Origin: Bacteroidota bacterium
GTDB lineage: Bacteria > Bacteroidota > Bacteroidia > Chitinophagales > Chitinophagaceae
Assembly: GCA_003175695.1 (NCBI GenBank)
Contig: PSRA01000070.1
Span: 1-41,756 of the forward strand
Direction: 5' to 3'
DNA length: 41,756 nt
Part shown: positions 26,577 through 34,837 of the stretch, piece after piece
Layout of the letters: each line of letters starts with the position of its first letter
How positions within the stretch are numbered: position 1 is the first letter of the stretch
Made by a program: the position numbers and the translations under genes
The notes under the pieces: model-generated
What the model was told of the DNA's origin: nothing
What the model saw: only the letters and a program-made list of their open reading frames with translations
Databases searched by the model: none

Positions 26577-28202
26577 ATGAATCAATTACGCTGGCAGGAT
26601 TACCTTGTGTTTCTCGTGTATTTTATCCTGATTTGTTCCTATGGCTACTACATCTACCACAAAAAGAAGGCAGCTCAAACCGATTCAAAAGACTTTTTCC
26701 TTGCAGAAGGTGCATTAACATGGTGGGCAATCGGTGCTTCCATCATAGCTTCAAATATATCGGCAGAACATTTCATTGGCATGTCCGGATCTGCTTTTGC
26801 TCTTGGGCTGGCCATTTCGACCTATGAATGGATGGCTGCAGCCACCTTGATTATTGTTGCGATTTTTATTATTCCCATTTACTTAAAGAACAAGATCTAT
26901 ACTATGCCGCAATTCCTGTCGGTCAGGTATAGCCAGCTCGTTAGCACCATCATGGCGATCTTCTGGTTACTTGTATATGTATTCGTCAATCTTACTTCGA
27001 TTATTTACCTGGGTGCTGTTGCTATCAACCAGGTATCGGGAATCGGATTCAATTGGTGTATTGCCGGTCTTTCAATATTTGCGATAACCGTCACTTTGGG
27101 TGGCATGAAAGTAATTGGCTATACAGATGTTTTCCAGGTACTGGTCCTAATTATGGGGGGATTGGTTACAACCTATCTTGCATTGACATTGATTTCGGAA
27201 CATTTCGGTTATGGGAAGAATATCTGGAAAGCGATCGGCCTCGTGAGGTCAAATGCACCTTCTCATTTTCATATGATATTTGACAAATCAAATCCTTACT
27301 ACAAAGATTTGCCTGGATTGTCTGTTTTGATCGGAGGCATGTGGATTAATAATCTAAATTATTTTGGAGCCAATCAATATATAACTCAACGTGCATTGGG
27401 AGCCGATCTCAAGACGGCACGCAACGGTTTGTTATTTGCCGCTTTTTTGAAATTAATCATTCCGGTCATCGCCGTTTTACCCGGCATTACGGCATTTGTT
27501 TTGTTTAAGCAGGGAATTTTTCATTCTGAAATGCTGGACGCAGCTGGCAACGTTAAGCCAGATCATGCATACCCGACGCTGTTACATTTGTTGCCAGCGG
27601 GTTTGAAGGGACTTGCATTTGCAGCATTGACCGCGGCCATTGTCGCTTCTCTCGCTGGTAAAGCAAATAGTATTGCGACGATTTTCTCATTGGATATTTA
27701 CCATAAATTTTTCAATCGATCTGCGAATGAAAAACAGTTGGTAAGAACGGGTCGGTGGGCTGTAGTATTTGCCATGTTCCTGGCAAGTATGGTGGCACCC
27801 GCTTTACAATCTTTGGACCAGGCTTATCAATTCATCCAGGAATATGTTGGATTTATTTCACCGGGTGTGCTGGCCATTTTTTTATTAGGATTTTATTGGA
27901 AAAGAACCAATGCAACTGCTGCACTGATGGCGGCAATTTTGACGATCCCGCTTTCAGCGATCTTAAAGTTTTTGCCCAGATGGACAAATGGTGCATTTCC
28001 GGATTATCCGTTTTTGGACAGAATGACGATTGTCTTTGTGATCATAATAGCATTAATGATCATCGTTAGTTTGAGAGAAGCTGAAAAACCTGGTCACGAA
28101 ATTGTCGTGGATAAGAGCATGTTTCGGGTAGCACCGACGTTTGTCGTCGGATCTCTTATCATTTTTGGGGTATTAACCGCGTTGTACACCGTATTTTGGT
28201 GA
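26577..28202 (+). CDS. Sodium:solute symporter (SSS/SGLT family)
   Basis: A 541-residue inner-membrane protein with about 13-14 helices that imports a sugar, polyol or similar solute with sodium. SSS signatures are SNISAEHFIGMSGSAF near residue 60, MPQFLSVRYS near residue 110, LGGMKVIGYTDVFQ near residue 175, and NLNYFGANQYITQRALGA near residue 265, as in the vSGLT-like branch. ATG at 26577 is chosen over the TTG two codons earlier. The myo-inositol oxygenase gene follows 83 bases downstream on the same strand, which makes myo-inositol a reasonable substrate (mammalian SMIT transporters belong to the same family), but this is inference. Confidence 0.88.
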   Translation: MNQLRWQDYLVFLVYFILICSYGYYIYHKKKAAQTDSKDFFLAEGALTWWAIGASIIASNISAEHFIGMSGSAFALGLAISTYEWMAAATLIIVAIFIIPIYLKNKIYTMPQFLSVRYSQLVSTIMAIFWLLVYVFVNLTSIIYLGAVAINQVSGIGFNWCIAGLSIFAITVTLGGMKVIGYTDVFQVLVLIMGGLVTTYLALTLISEHFGYGKNIWKAIGLVRSNAPSHFHMIFDKSNPYYKDLPGLSVLIGGMWINNLNYFGANQYITQRALGADLKTARNGLLFAAFLKLIIPVIAVLPGITAFVLFKQGIFHSEMLDAAGNVKPDHAYPTLLHLLPAGLKGLAFAALTAAIVASLAGKANSIATIFSLDIYHKFFNRSANEKQLVRTGRWAVVFAMFLASMVAPALQSLDQAYQFIQEYVGFISPGVLAIFLLGFYWKRTNATAALMAAILTIPLSAILKFLPRWTNGAFPDYPFLDRMTIVFVIIIALMIIVSLREAEKPGHEIVVDKSMFRVAPTFVVGSLIIFGVLTALYTVFW

Positions 28203-28225
28203 GAGAAGGTTGCGAAGGCCTTCTC
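28203..28225 (+). terminator. Hairpin between the symporter and inositol oxygenase genes
   Basis: GAGAAGG pairs with CCTTCTC directly after the symporter stop. There is no T-run after it, so it may stabilise the upstream transcript or reduce, rather than stop, read-through. Confidence 0.4.
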
Positions 28226-28285
28226 CCCAACCGGGACAATCCAAAAAAAATTTGCTATCTTACAAATAGAATAAATCACTTGCAC

Positions 28286-29167
28286 ATGAATAATGGTCAG
28301 GAATTTTCAAAAGAGGAAATGAATCCCCTGGCGAATATTGAACAATGGGATGAGGATGTCTTGGATCGGTATCCCGAACCAGATCAACCATTTAAAGCAA
28401 AGGAGGAGTTTAGAAATTATGACAATCCGGTACGAGATACAGTCCGTGAGTTTTACCGGTTGAATCATAAATACCAGACTTATGATTTTGCAAAAGAAAA
28501 ACGAAATGAGTTTTTGCAATTCAACCGCAAAGAAATGCCGGTATGGGGTGCTATGGAATTTCTAAACACATTGGTAGACGATTCTGATCCTGATATTGCA
28601 CTTGATCAGTTACAGCATTTGCTGCAGACGGCAGAAGCAATTCGGGCAGATGGGCATCCGGATTGGTTTGTGTTGACAGGTTTCATCCATGACATGGGAA
28701 AAGTTCTTTGTTTATTCGGAGAGCCTCAATGGGCTGTCGTCGGTGATACATTTCCTGTCGGTTGTAAGTTTTCGGACAAAATTGTTTATCCTGAATTCTT
28801 TGAAAATAATCCTGATTCGAAAGATGAAAGGTACAATACAAAATATGGAATTTACAGTGAAGGTTGCGGATTGAACGAGGTGATGATGTCATGGGGTCAT
28901 GATGAATATTTGTATCAGATAATGAAAAATTATCTTCCGGAAGAAGCATTGTATATGATACGGTATCATTCATTTTACCCGCAACATCGCGAACATGCGT
29001 ATGACCACTTAATGAATGGTCATGACCGTGAGATGTTCGAGTGGGTAAAGAAATTCAATCCCTATGACTTATACTCGAAGAGTCCCAAGCCCCCGGTATT
29101 AGAAGAGTTGAAGCCGTATTATGAGGAGCTCATAACCAAATATCTTCCGAAGACTGTCAGATTATAA
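28286..29167 (+). CDS. Myo-inositol oxygenase (MIOX)
   Basis: Di-iron enzyme that uses oxygen to open the myo-inositol ring, giving D-glucuronate. I start at ATG 28286, giving 293 residues; the open frame extends upstream but has no family match. All six iron ligands known from the mammalian enzyme are present: His 111 (QLQHLLQTAE), His 135 and Asp 136 (IHDMGKV), His 205 (WGHDEYL), His 228 (RYHSFYP) and Asp 261 (FNPYDLYSK). LFGEPQWAVVGDTFPVGC is nearly identical to the animal protein. The enzyme is well known in eukaryotes and sporadic in bacteria. The preceding symporter and the convergent MFS transporter suggest inositol uptake and uronate traffic. No uronate isomerase is in the window. It ends in a strong terminator. 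Confidence 0.95.
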   Translation: MNNGQEFSKEEMNPLANIEQWDEDVLDRYPEPDQPFKAKEEFRNYDNPVRDTVREFYRLNHKYQTYDFAKEKRNEFLQFNRKEMPVWGAMEFLNTLVDDSDPDIALDQLQHLLQTAEAIRADGHPDWFVLTGFIHDMGKVLCLFGEPQWAVVGDTFPVGCKFSDKIVYPEFFENNPDSKDERYNTKYGIYSEGCGLNEVMMSWGHDEYLYQIMKNYLPEEALYMIRYHSFYPQHREHAYDHLMNGHDREMFEWVKKFNPYDLYSKSPKPPVLEELKPYYEELITKYLPKTVRL

Positions 29168-29198
29168 AAATTACTGAACATAGCTTTCCCTGGTTAGT

Positions 29199-29223
29199 GG
29201 CACGGCGATGACCGTGCCTTTTT
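29199..29223 (+). terminator. Terminator of the inositol oxygenase gene
   Basis: GGCACGG pairs perfectly with CCGTGCC around CGATGA, followed by TTTTT, 31 bases past the stop codon. Confidence 0.92.
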
Positions 29224-29232
29224 CATTTAAAA

Positions 29233-29250
29233 GGACACGAGATTGTGTCC
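29233..29250 (-). terminator. Terminator of the MFS transporter gene
   Basis: On the minus strand GGACAC pairs with GTGTCC around a six-base loop and is followed by TTTTAAAT. It lies 35 bases past the MFS stop codon, back to back with the terminator of the convergent gene. Confidence 0.6.
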
Positions 29251-29284
29251 ATTGTGTCTCCTTCGTTTTTGAAGATGCAGGATA

Positions 29285-30559
29285 CTAGCTTGCCAGCTTT
29301 TGTGTTTCTTCCATCGCCAATTGCTTTCTCGGATCAATAAGAAACCAAAGTAAGAATCCGATCAATTGAGCAATGGCAATCAGATAAAGTGGTATGCTGA
29401 AATCATGCGTGAGATTGACGATCTTCCCGAATACAATGGCGAGAAAAAAAGCGCCCATTTGTCCGCTGAAATTCATTGCGCCGGTTACTGTGCCTGCGTT
29501 ATTGCGTCCAATATCACTGCACACGGCAAAAGGTGACATTACTCCAAATGAATAAAAGAAATTTGCGGCAACCAATGAAATGGCTGACACCCAGGGATCT
29601 CTGGTAAATCCGGCTACGAAAACGGAAATGCCACAGGCACCAATCCCGCACATTCCAATTATTCTCCTTCCTAAAAAGAGACCCAATTTTTTCGCTGTCC
29701 AGTCTATACAAAATCCTCCCACCAGCAAACCAATAATACCAACAAGAAATACCCAAAAAATAATCGGCTGGGTTTGAAGTTCTGAAAAATGCCTGTGCTC
29801 CTGCAAATAAACGGGCATCCATGCTACAAAAAAATAATTTGCCCATTGAAAACAGAAATACATAAGCATTAATGCCCACAGTGTCCGGCTGCCAAAAATA
29901 AACCGCCAGCCGATCAGCTGATGCCCGGCATTGTACCGACGATTGGTTTCAATTAAATTCAATTCTTTCTGCGAAATATTTTTCATCTCGCCGGGAAAAT
30001 TCTTGAACCAAATCAGGCATATTAAAACCCAGAAAATTCCGATTGCTCCATTCACAAAAAAGGGCACCCTCCATCCGTAGGCCACAGCCAGTGGCAGTAT
30101 AATAAGTGGAGCGATGGCAGCGCCAATCTGAGTGCCGATGCCCATCCAGGGGAGTGCCCTACCTGTTTCATCGGCCGGAAACCACCTGGAAATCGCCAAT
30201 ACTGAATTTGGCATTACGCCCGACTCACCCATCCCGAATAAAAAGCGAACAAGCAAAAGCACTAGGAAGCCGTTAACAAGTCCGGTGACAGCTGTGAACA
30301 ACGACCACCACAGGACAATTCGAATAAAAACAGCGCGAGGTCCGATATGATCACCCCAGGCACCCGACGGAATCTCGAAAAGCGCATATGCGAGCGCGAA
30401 AGAACCCAATACCCAGCCGAACTGATCGTTGTTCAATCCCAAATCTGCTTTTACTCTAACACCAACAATGGAGATACAAACGCGATCCAGATAAGTGAGA
30501 GTGGTTAGTGAACAAATGAATATCAATACACGATATCGGTAGGGGAAGGAGTATTTCAT
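29285..30559 (-). CDS. MFS transporter, anion:cation symporter (ACS)-type, possibly hexuronate or sugar acid
   Basis: A 424-residue inner-membrane transporter with 12 predicted helices. The N-terminal signature TLTYLDRVCISIVG and GWVLGSFALAYALFEIPSGAWGDHIGPRA matches the ACS branch that includes hexuronate, glucarate and galactonate carriers, and the motif FLFGMGESGVMPN is typical. No signal peptide or extra domains. It is convergent with the inositol oxygenase gene, whose product is D-glucuronate, so uronate or sugar-acid transport is attractive but unproven. An 18-bp palindrome directly upstream of its start could be its operator; a -7-like TATCTTTA overlaps that area. Confidence 0.85.
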   Translation of the reverse strand: MKYSFPYRYRVLIFICSLTTLTYLDRVCISIVGVRVKADLGLNNDQFGWVLGSFALAYALFEIPSGAWGDHIGPRAVFIRIVLWWSLFTAVTGLVNGFLVLLLVRFLFGMGESGVMPNSVLAISRWFPADETGRALPWMGIGTQIGAAIAPLIILPLAVAYGWRVPFFVNGAIGIFWVLICLIWFKNFPGEMKNISQKELNLIETNRRYNAGHQLIGWRFIFGSRTLWALMLMYFCFQWANYFFVAWMPVYLQEHRHFSELQTQPIIFWVFLVGIIGLLVGGFCIDWTAKKLGLFLGRRIIGMCGIGACGISVFVAGFTRDPWVSAISLVAANFFYSFGVMSPFAVCSDIGRNNAGTVTGAMNFSGQMGAFFLAIVFGKIVNLTHDFSIPLYLIAIAQLIGFLLWFLIDPRKQLAMEETQKLAS

Positions 30560-30573
30560 TGTGAATTAAAGAT

Positions 30574-30591
30574 AGTGAAATGTGTTTCACT
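30574..30591. promoter_or_regulatory. Palindrome upstream of the MFS gene (operator candidate)
   Basis: AGTGAAA and TTTCACT are perfect inverted arms around TGTG, 15 bases before the MFS start codon and next to a -7-like TATCTTTA (30566-30573, minus strand). Position and symmetry fit a repressor site. The GAAA...TTTC core resembles sites of sugar-acid regulators such as KdgR, but with no such regulator in the window this is only a resemblance. Confidence 0.5.
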
Positions 30592-30621
30592 CATTCGGCT
30601 TATCCTGCCATAGCATCGTGA

Positions 30622-30647
30622 CTTGGTCTGGCGTTCGGATGACCAAG
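30622..30647. repeat. Inverted repeat in the MFS / XRE-S24 divergent region
   Basis: CTTGGTC (30622-30628) and GACCAAG (30641-30647) are exact inverse complements separated by 12 bases. It lies between the two promoters. Possible operator or chance. Confidence 0.35.
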
Positions 30648-30697
30648 GAAATAACACTAAAAGTTTTTTTGCCTTGTTAAAAATATTAGTAATTTGC

Positions 30698-30712
30698 ACT
30701 AAATAACTTAGT
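30698..30712. promoter_or_regulatory. Dyad overlapping the start region of the XRE-S24 gene
   Basis: ACTAA and TTAGT arms enclose ATAAC; the right part also forms TAAC-TTA-GTTA, which touches the ATG at 30714. A -7-like TAATTTG (one base short of consensus) lies just upstream at 30690. This is the expected place for autorepression by the encoded regulator. Confidence 0.45.
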
Positions 30713-30713
30713 T

Positions 30714-31466
30714 ATGTCAACCGCTGGACAAAATCTGAAATACCTCCGCAAACTACGAGGCTGGACCCAGGAAGAATTTGCCGCAAAACTAAAGATCAAA
30801 CGTTCCCTTCTTGGTGCATATGAAGAAGAACGGGCTGAACCAAGAATCGAGGTATTAGAAACTGCGGGTGATATTTTCAAGCTGACGATGGACGAGTTGC
30901 TCCTTAAAAATTTGAATGAATCAAAGAGTAGCGGGTACATTGCCCGTCGGAGAGCACAAAAACTGGCAGCAGCCACAAACGACATTCAGCTGGTACCGGT
31001 GAAAGCTGCGGCTGGTTATCTCGCCGGCTATGCAGATCCGGAATTCCTTGATGAACTTAACACATTCACTCTACCTATGCTGGCACCTGGAAATTATCGG
31101 GCGTTTGAAATCGTGGGTGACTCCATGCTCCCGACACCCAGTGGCTCCGTGATTGTTGGAGAAAAAATTGAGAGCATGAATGATGTGAAAAGTAACCAGA
31201 CTTATATTGTCGTCTCGAGAAATGAAGGAATAGTGTACAAAAGAGTATTGAAAAACAATAAGCTGAAGAATAAGCTGACGCTCATGAGTGACAATACTGC
31301 TTATCAACCTTATAATGTTAACGAGGAAGACGTTATAGAATTATGGAAAGCACAAATGGTCATGAGCAAAGTGAATACCCAACAAAGATGGGATGTAAAT
31401 CAATTAGCCAATCTGGTGAGTAACCTGCAGGACCAGGTTTCAGTTTTAAAGAAGAAAATGGGTTGA
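30714..31466 (+). CDS. XRE-family regulator with S24 (LexA-like) peptidase domain
   Basis: A 250-residue repressor-like protein. Residues 4-65 are a helix-turn-helix (LRKLRGWTQEEFAAKLKIKR with the SLLGAYEEERAEP recognition segment). Residues 95-215 form the S24 domain: a possible self-cleavage Ala100-Gly101 site in KAAAGYLAGYADPEF, the nucleophile Ser 137 in VGDSMLP and the general-base Lys 176 in VYKR. A short coiled coil ends the protein (LANLVSNLQDQVSVLKK). With both catalytic residues it may cleave itself after DNA damage like LexA, although many Bacteroidota XRE-S24 proteins have unknown triggers. It is convergent with the DNA-repair cluster (75 bases between stop codons) and divergent from the MFS gene. 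Confidence 0.9.
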   Translation: MSTAGQNLKYLRKLRGWTQEEFAAKLKIKRSLLGAYEEERAEPRIEVLETAGDIFKLTMDELLLKNLNESKSSGYIARRRAQKLAAATNDIQLVPVKAAAGYLAGYADPEFLDELNTFTLPMLAPGNYRAFEIVGDSMLPTPSGSVIVGEKIESMNDVKSNQTYIVVSRNEGIVYKRVLKNNKLKNKLTLMSDNTAYQPYNVNEEDVIELWKAQMVMSKVNTQQRWDVNQLANLVSNLQDQVSVLKKKMG

Positions 31467-31540
31467 ACAACAGAAATAAAAAATGGTTACTGGAAAGACA
31501 AAAAGTGATTCTTCGAAATATCGCAATATTGGAGCAATGT

Positions 31541-32224
31541 TTATTGAAGTTGGAAAATTGAGCCCTCGACAATTGCAAATACATTCTCACCTTTTAAAGG
31601 CTCAATCAAGACCACTCCTGTAAACCGGCTGAAAGCAGGTAATACTGCATAATTTTTTCCAAAATAAAAACAGGGAAAACACAGCGTTTGTTTCCCGGCG
31701 CCATCAATTCGGATTCCAGGATGAATGTGACCACTGAAAGAGTAATTTGACTTGCCGGAGCCGTTTCTTCCTTGCAGATTACTTTTCATAGTTAAAGCGA
31801 TGTCGTGGACGAAATGGAAATTTCTCACTTGCAGGTCTTCATTGCTCAAAACTATATCAGCAGCCGAGTACCAATCATCATGAAGTATATCGTGATTACC
31901 TTTTATGAGCTGAATAGTAAGCTTTGGAAAGTTTTTGCGCCACTTATTGAATAATTCCAACTCCTTATTGTGGCGGCTATGGAAAAGATCGCCAACAATA
32001 ATGAGTTGCTCAGGCTGAAAATATTGAATTTGGTTGATCAGCCTTTGGAGATCTTCCTTATAAACTGTTTGAGGAACGGCAATTCCTGACTTTCTAAAAT
32101 GGCCGGTTTTGCCAAAGTGCAAATCAGAAACAATTAATGATTTTGCTTCTTCCCAAAAAATGCACCTGTCTGCAGACAGCCACAATTGTTGTTCTCTGAT
32201 ACGGTATGGAATGGGTGGGCGCAT
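31541..32224 (-). CDS. pdeM: Ligase-associated DNA damage response endonuclease PdeM
   Basis: A 227-residue calcineurin-like metallophosphoesterase, in the family that accompanies the ATP-dependent ligase/helicase/exonuclease repair cluster. The metal-binding motifs are complete: VSDLHFGKTGHFRKSG (Asp 34, His 36), IVGDLFHSRHN, IKGNHDILHDD, and SGHIHPGIR. It is probably a nuclease acting on damaged DNA ends. It is the last gene of the cluster, 51 bases behind the helicase. A full -7 match just ahead of its start may give it a separate transcript. Confidence 0.92.
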   Translation of the reverse strand: MRPPIPYRIREQQLWLSADRCIFWEEAKSLIVSDLHFGKTGHFRKSGIAVPQTVYKEDLQRLINQIQYFQPEQLIIVGDLFHSRHNKELELFNKWRKNFPKLTIQLIKGNHDILHDDWYSAADIVLSNEDLQVRNFHFVHDIALTMKSNLQGRNGSGKSNYSFSGHIHPGIRIDGAGKQTLCFPCFYFGKNYAVLPAFSRFTGVVLIEPLKGENVFAIVEGSIFQLQ

Positions 32225-32228
32225 GCTG

Positions 32229-32236
32229 CAAATCTA
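32229..32236 (-). promoter_or_regulatory. Possible -7 element immediately upstream of pdeM
   Basis: TAGATTTG on the minus strand matches TAnnTTTG; a TTG lies 22 bases upstream (32259-32261). Transcription would begin at or within a few bases of the pdeM ATG, meaning a leaderless or near-leaderless message. Could be coincidence. Confidence 0.3.
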
Positions 32237-32275
32237 TAGGAATCCGGAGCCATATTTTCAAATAAAATGACCAAT

Positions 32276-34819
32276 TTATCTTGACAATTGTAATTGCATT
32301 CTCTTTACACGGTCTTCTAATTTTTCAGATGAAAGCTCCTCACGCATGCTGTCGACTTTGATTGGGAAACAGAAAGGCGTCAATTTATCCAGAAATCGAA
32401 TAACAATCTTGCTTCTCTGAATTCTATCCAACATGCCGCGGAGTCGCGCTTCTTCCATCTGTTGATCCATCACTTCGTTGTAGGCCTGTCGTAAAAGTAA
32501 ATTGTGCGGATCATATTCACTAAAAACATTAAAAAGCAGCGATGCCGAAGATTGCAGATGCCGGGCCTTTTTGTATTCGCCTGGATAACCCTGAAATATC
32601 AGGCCACCAATGACAGCTATGTCGCGAAATTTTCTTCTTGCCATTTCAGCGCTATTTACACTTCGTTGGATGTCCTGCGTTAAATTATCTTGAGAAAATA
32701 ATTCATATACATTTGAATCATCAACAGGAATGGGCTGATCGCTCAATAATTCAAATCCATAATCGTTCATGGCAAAGGAAAAGGTAATGGGCCTGACCAG
32801 GCTGATTCTAAATGCGAGCAAGGCTGCCATCGCTTCATGAACCAATCTTCCTTCAAAGGGATACACAAATAAATGAAAGCCGTCTTTGGTTTCAATCTGC
32901 TCAATCAGAAGTTCATTTTCATTTGGAATATGGGACAGTTGATGTTGCAGAAGAAAAAGGGGCTGCAATTTGCGCAACTCAATATCGGGAACATCCATAG
33001 GAGCTATGCCCTGTTCCAATGTCAAAGGCGCTTCATTGAATTTCTTTCTCAGCATTAATCCTAGATTCGAGGAAAGCGGCATCCTTCCGCCATTCCAACT
33101 GGGAACTTTCGATTTTTTTGAATTTGATTTTCTAACGATGGCAGTCATGTCTTTTATCATGACAAACTCGAGATTGCGTCCTGCCAAAGTAAAAACATCA
33201 CCTGGCTGCAATCGCGAGACAAAATATTCTTCAATTACCCCTATATAGCCGCCGCTCATGAATTTGACCTTCATCATCGCATCACTGACAATTGTCCCTA
33301 TATGTAAGCGATGACGCATGGCAATCCGGCGACTATTGATCACATATAAACCGTTAATTATTTCCACCTTTTTGAATTCATCATACTGTTGCAGTGCGGC
33401 TCCTCCTGCCGAAATAAAATACAAGATTTCATTCCACTCATCTTTGGTCATTTCCCTGTAACAATGAGTAGATTTGACTTCTTCAAATATTTCATCAGGG
33501 AAGAACCCGCCACCAATTGCTCGGGTGGACAGATACTGAATCAGCACATCGAAACACAGCACCATCGGTTCGCGACTTTCTATAAAATTCAATTTCATTG
33601 CAGTCTTCAATGCGGCCGCTTCAACCAATTCCAGAGAATGTGTTGGCAAAAAATAAATCTTGCTGACCTGCCCGGGCTGATGGCCACTTCTGCCTGCCCT
33701 TTGAAGAAATCTTGCCACCCCTTTGGGAGATCCAACTTGTATAACGGTTTCAACTGGCCGAAAATCGACGCCCAGGTCGAGGCTGGCCGTGCAGACAACA
33801 GCTTTGAGTTTCCCACTATGCAATGCTTCTTCCACCCATATTCGCAATTCGGCGTCCACTGAGCCGTGGTGAAGTGCAATGAGACCAGCCAGATCGGGAC
33901 AAACATTCAATATTTCCTGATACCATCGCTCGCTCATTCCTCTGGTATTGATAAATATCAGGGTTGTCCGGCTTTGCTCGATAATTGGAATCACCTTATC
34001 GATTAACTTAATCCCCAGGTGACCCGCCCAGGGGTATTTTTCAATTTCGTCCGGAAATACGGATTCAATTTCAATCGGCTTATCAATTTTTGCTTTCACA
34101 ATTTTGCCGAATCCTGAAGAGTTGCTTAAATCCGTTACCAATGGTGAAAGTAGCGTCTCCATTGCCTGGTCAAGATTTCCAATCGTTGCTGAAATGCCCC
34201 AAATAGAAGCTATCTTATTTCCAGCTGGTCCTTGCAACCGAATAATCCTTGATATAGCAAGTTCTACCTGTACGCCGCGTTTGCTTCCCAACAATTCGTG
34301 CCATTCATCGACAGCAATCCATCTTAAAGATTGGAAAATTTCATTGTTATTTTTCTGCGCAAGAAGTAAGTGTAGACTCTCGGGAGTTATTATCAACACC
34401 TCAGGCATTTGCCTGGATTGCTTTTGTCTTTCGCTCAACTCTGTATCACCGTTGCGGATCCCAACTTTCCAACCCATATGTAGTTCATCGATGACTTCTT
34501 CCATTGCCCGGCCGATGTCTTTAGCCAATGCCCGCAGTGGGGTGATCCACAGCAGTTGAAGATTGTTCCTGGTTTTTTTTCTGAAATTATCTTCGTGGCG
34601 ATTAATAAAGTCGATCAATGTTCCCAAAAAAACAGAAAATGTTTTTCCGCAACCGGTGGGAGCATTGACCAGTCCTGAATTTCCATTTAAAATGTGTTCC
34701 CAGGTTTCAACTTGAAATTTAAAAGGCCTTAGCTTTTTTCCATTCAGCCAATCATAAATAACCCGGTATCCAAATGTATCTTCTACCTTCATTCCGGCTT
34801 GGTCTTGTAATGTTGGCAT
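32276..34819 (-). CDS. Ligase-associated DNA damage response DEXH-box helicase (Lhr-like)
   Basis: An 847-residue superfamily 2 helicase related to Lhr. Motif I is APTGCGKT (residues 53-60), motif II is AVDEWHELLGSKRG, motif III is GISATIGNLDQA and motif VI is RFLQRAGRSGHQPG. The C-terminal half has the winged-helix/Lhr-specific region, with CFDVLIQYLSTRAIGGGF and the beta-rich DUF4145-like part before the LDRIQRSKIVIRFLDK tail. In this cluster it is thought to unwind DNA at damage ahead of nuclease and ligase steps. It overlaps no gene; 18 bases separate it from the upstream cytochrome gene. Confidence 0.93.
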   Translation of the reverse strand: MPTLQDQAGMKVEDTFGYRVIYDWLNGKKLRPFKFQVETWEHILNGNSGLVNAPTGCGKTFSVFLGTLIDFINRHEDNFRKKTRNNLQLLWITPLRALAKDIGRAMEEVIDELHMGWKVGIRNGDTELSERQKQSRQMPEVLIITPESLHLLLAQKNNNEIFQSLRWIAVDEWHELLGSKRGVQVELAISRIIRLQGPAGNKIASIWGISATIGNLDQAMETLLSPLVTDLSNSSGFGKIVKAKIDKPIEIESVFPDEIEKYPWAGHLGIKLIDKVIPIIEQSRTTLIFINTRGMSERWYQEILNVCPDLAGLIALHHGSVDAELRIWVEEALHSGKLKAVVCTASLDLGVDFRPVETVIQVGSPKGVARFLQRAGRSGHQPGQVSKIYFLPTHSLELVEAAALKTAMKLNFIESREPMVLCFDVLIQYLSTRAIGGGFFPDEIFEEVKSTHCYREMTKDEWNEILYFISAGGAALQQYDEFKKVEIINGLYVINSRRIAMRHRLHIGTIVSDAMMKVKFMSGGYIGVIEEYFVSRLQPGDVFTLAGRNLEFVMIKDMTAIVRKSNSKKSKVPSWNGGRMPLSSNLGLMLRKKFNEAPLTLEQGIAPMDVPDIELRKLQPLFLLQHQLSHIPNENELLIEQIETKDGFHLFVYPFEGRLVHEAMAALLAFRISLVRPITFSFAMNDYGFELLSDQPIPVDDSNVYELFSQDNLTQDIQRSVNSAEMARRKFRDIAVIGGLIFQGYPGEYKKARHLQSSASLLFNVFSEYDPHNLLLRQAYNEVMDQQMEEARLRGMLDRIQRSKIVIRFLDKLTPFCFPIKVDSMREELSSEKLEDRVKRMQLQLSR

Positions 34820-34837
34820 ATCTTAGCAATCCCCTCT

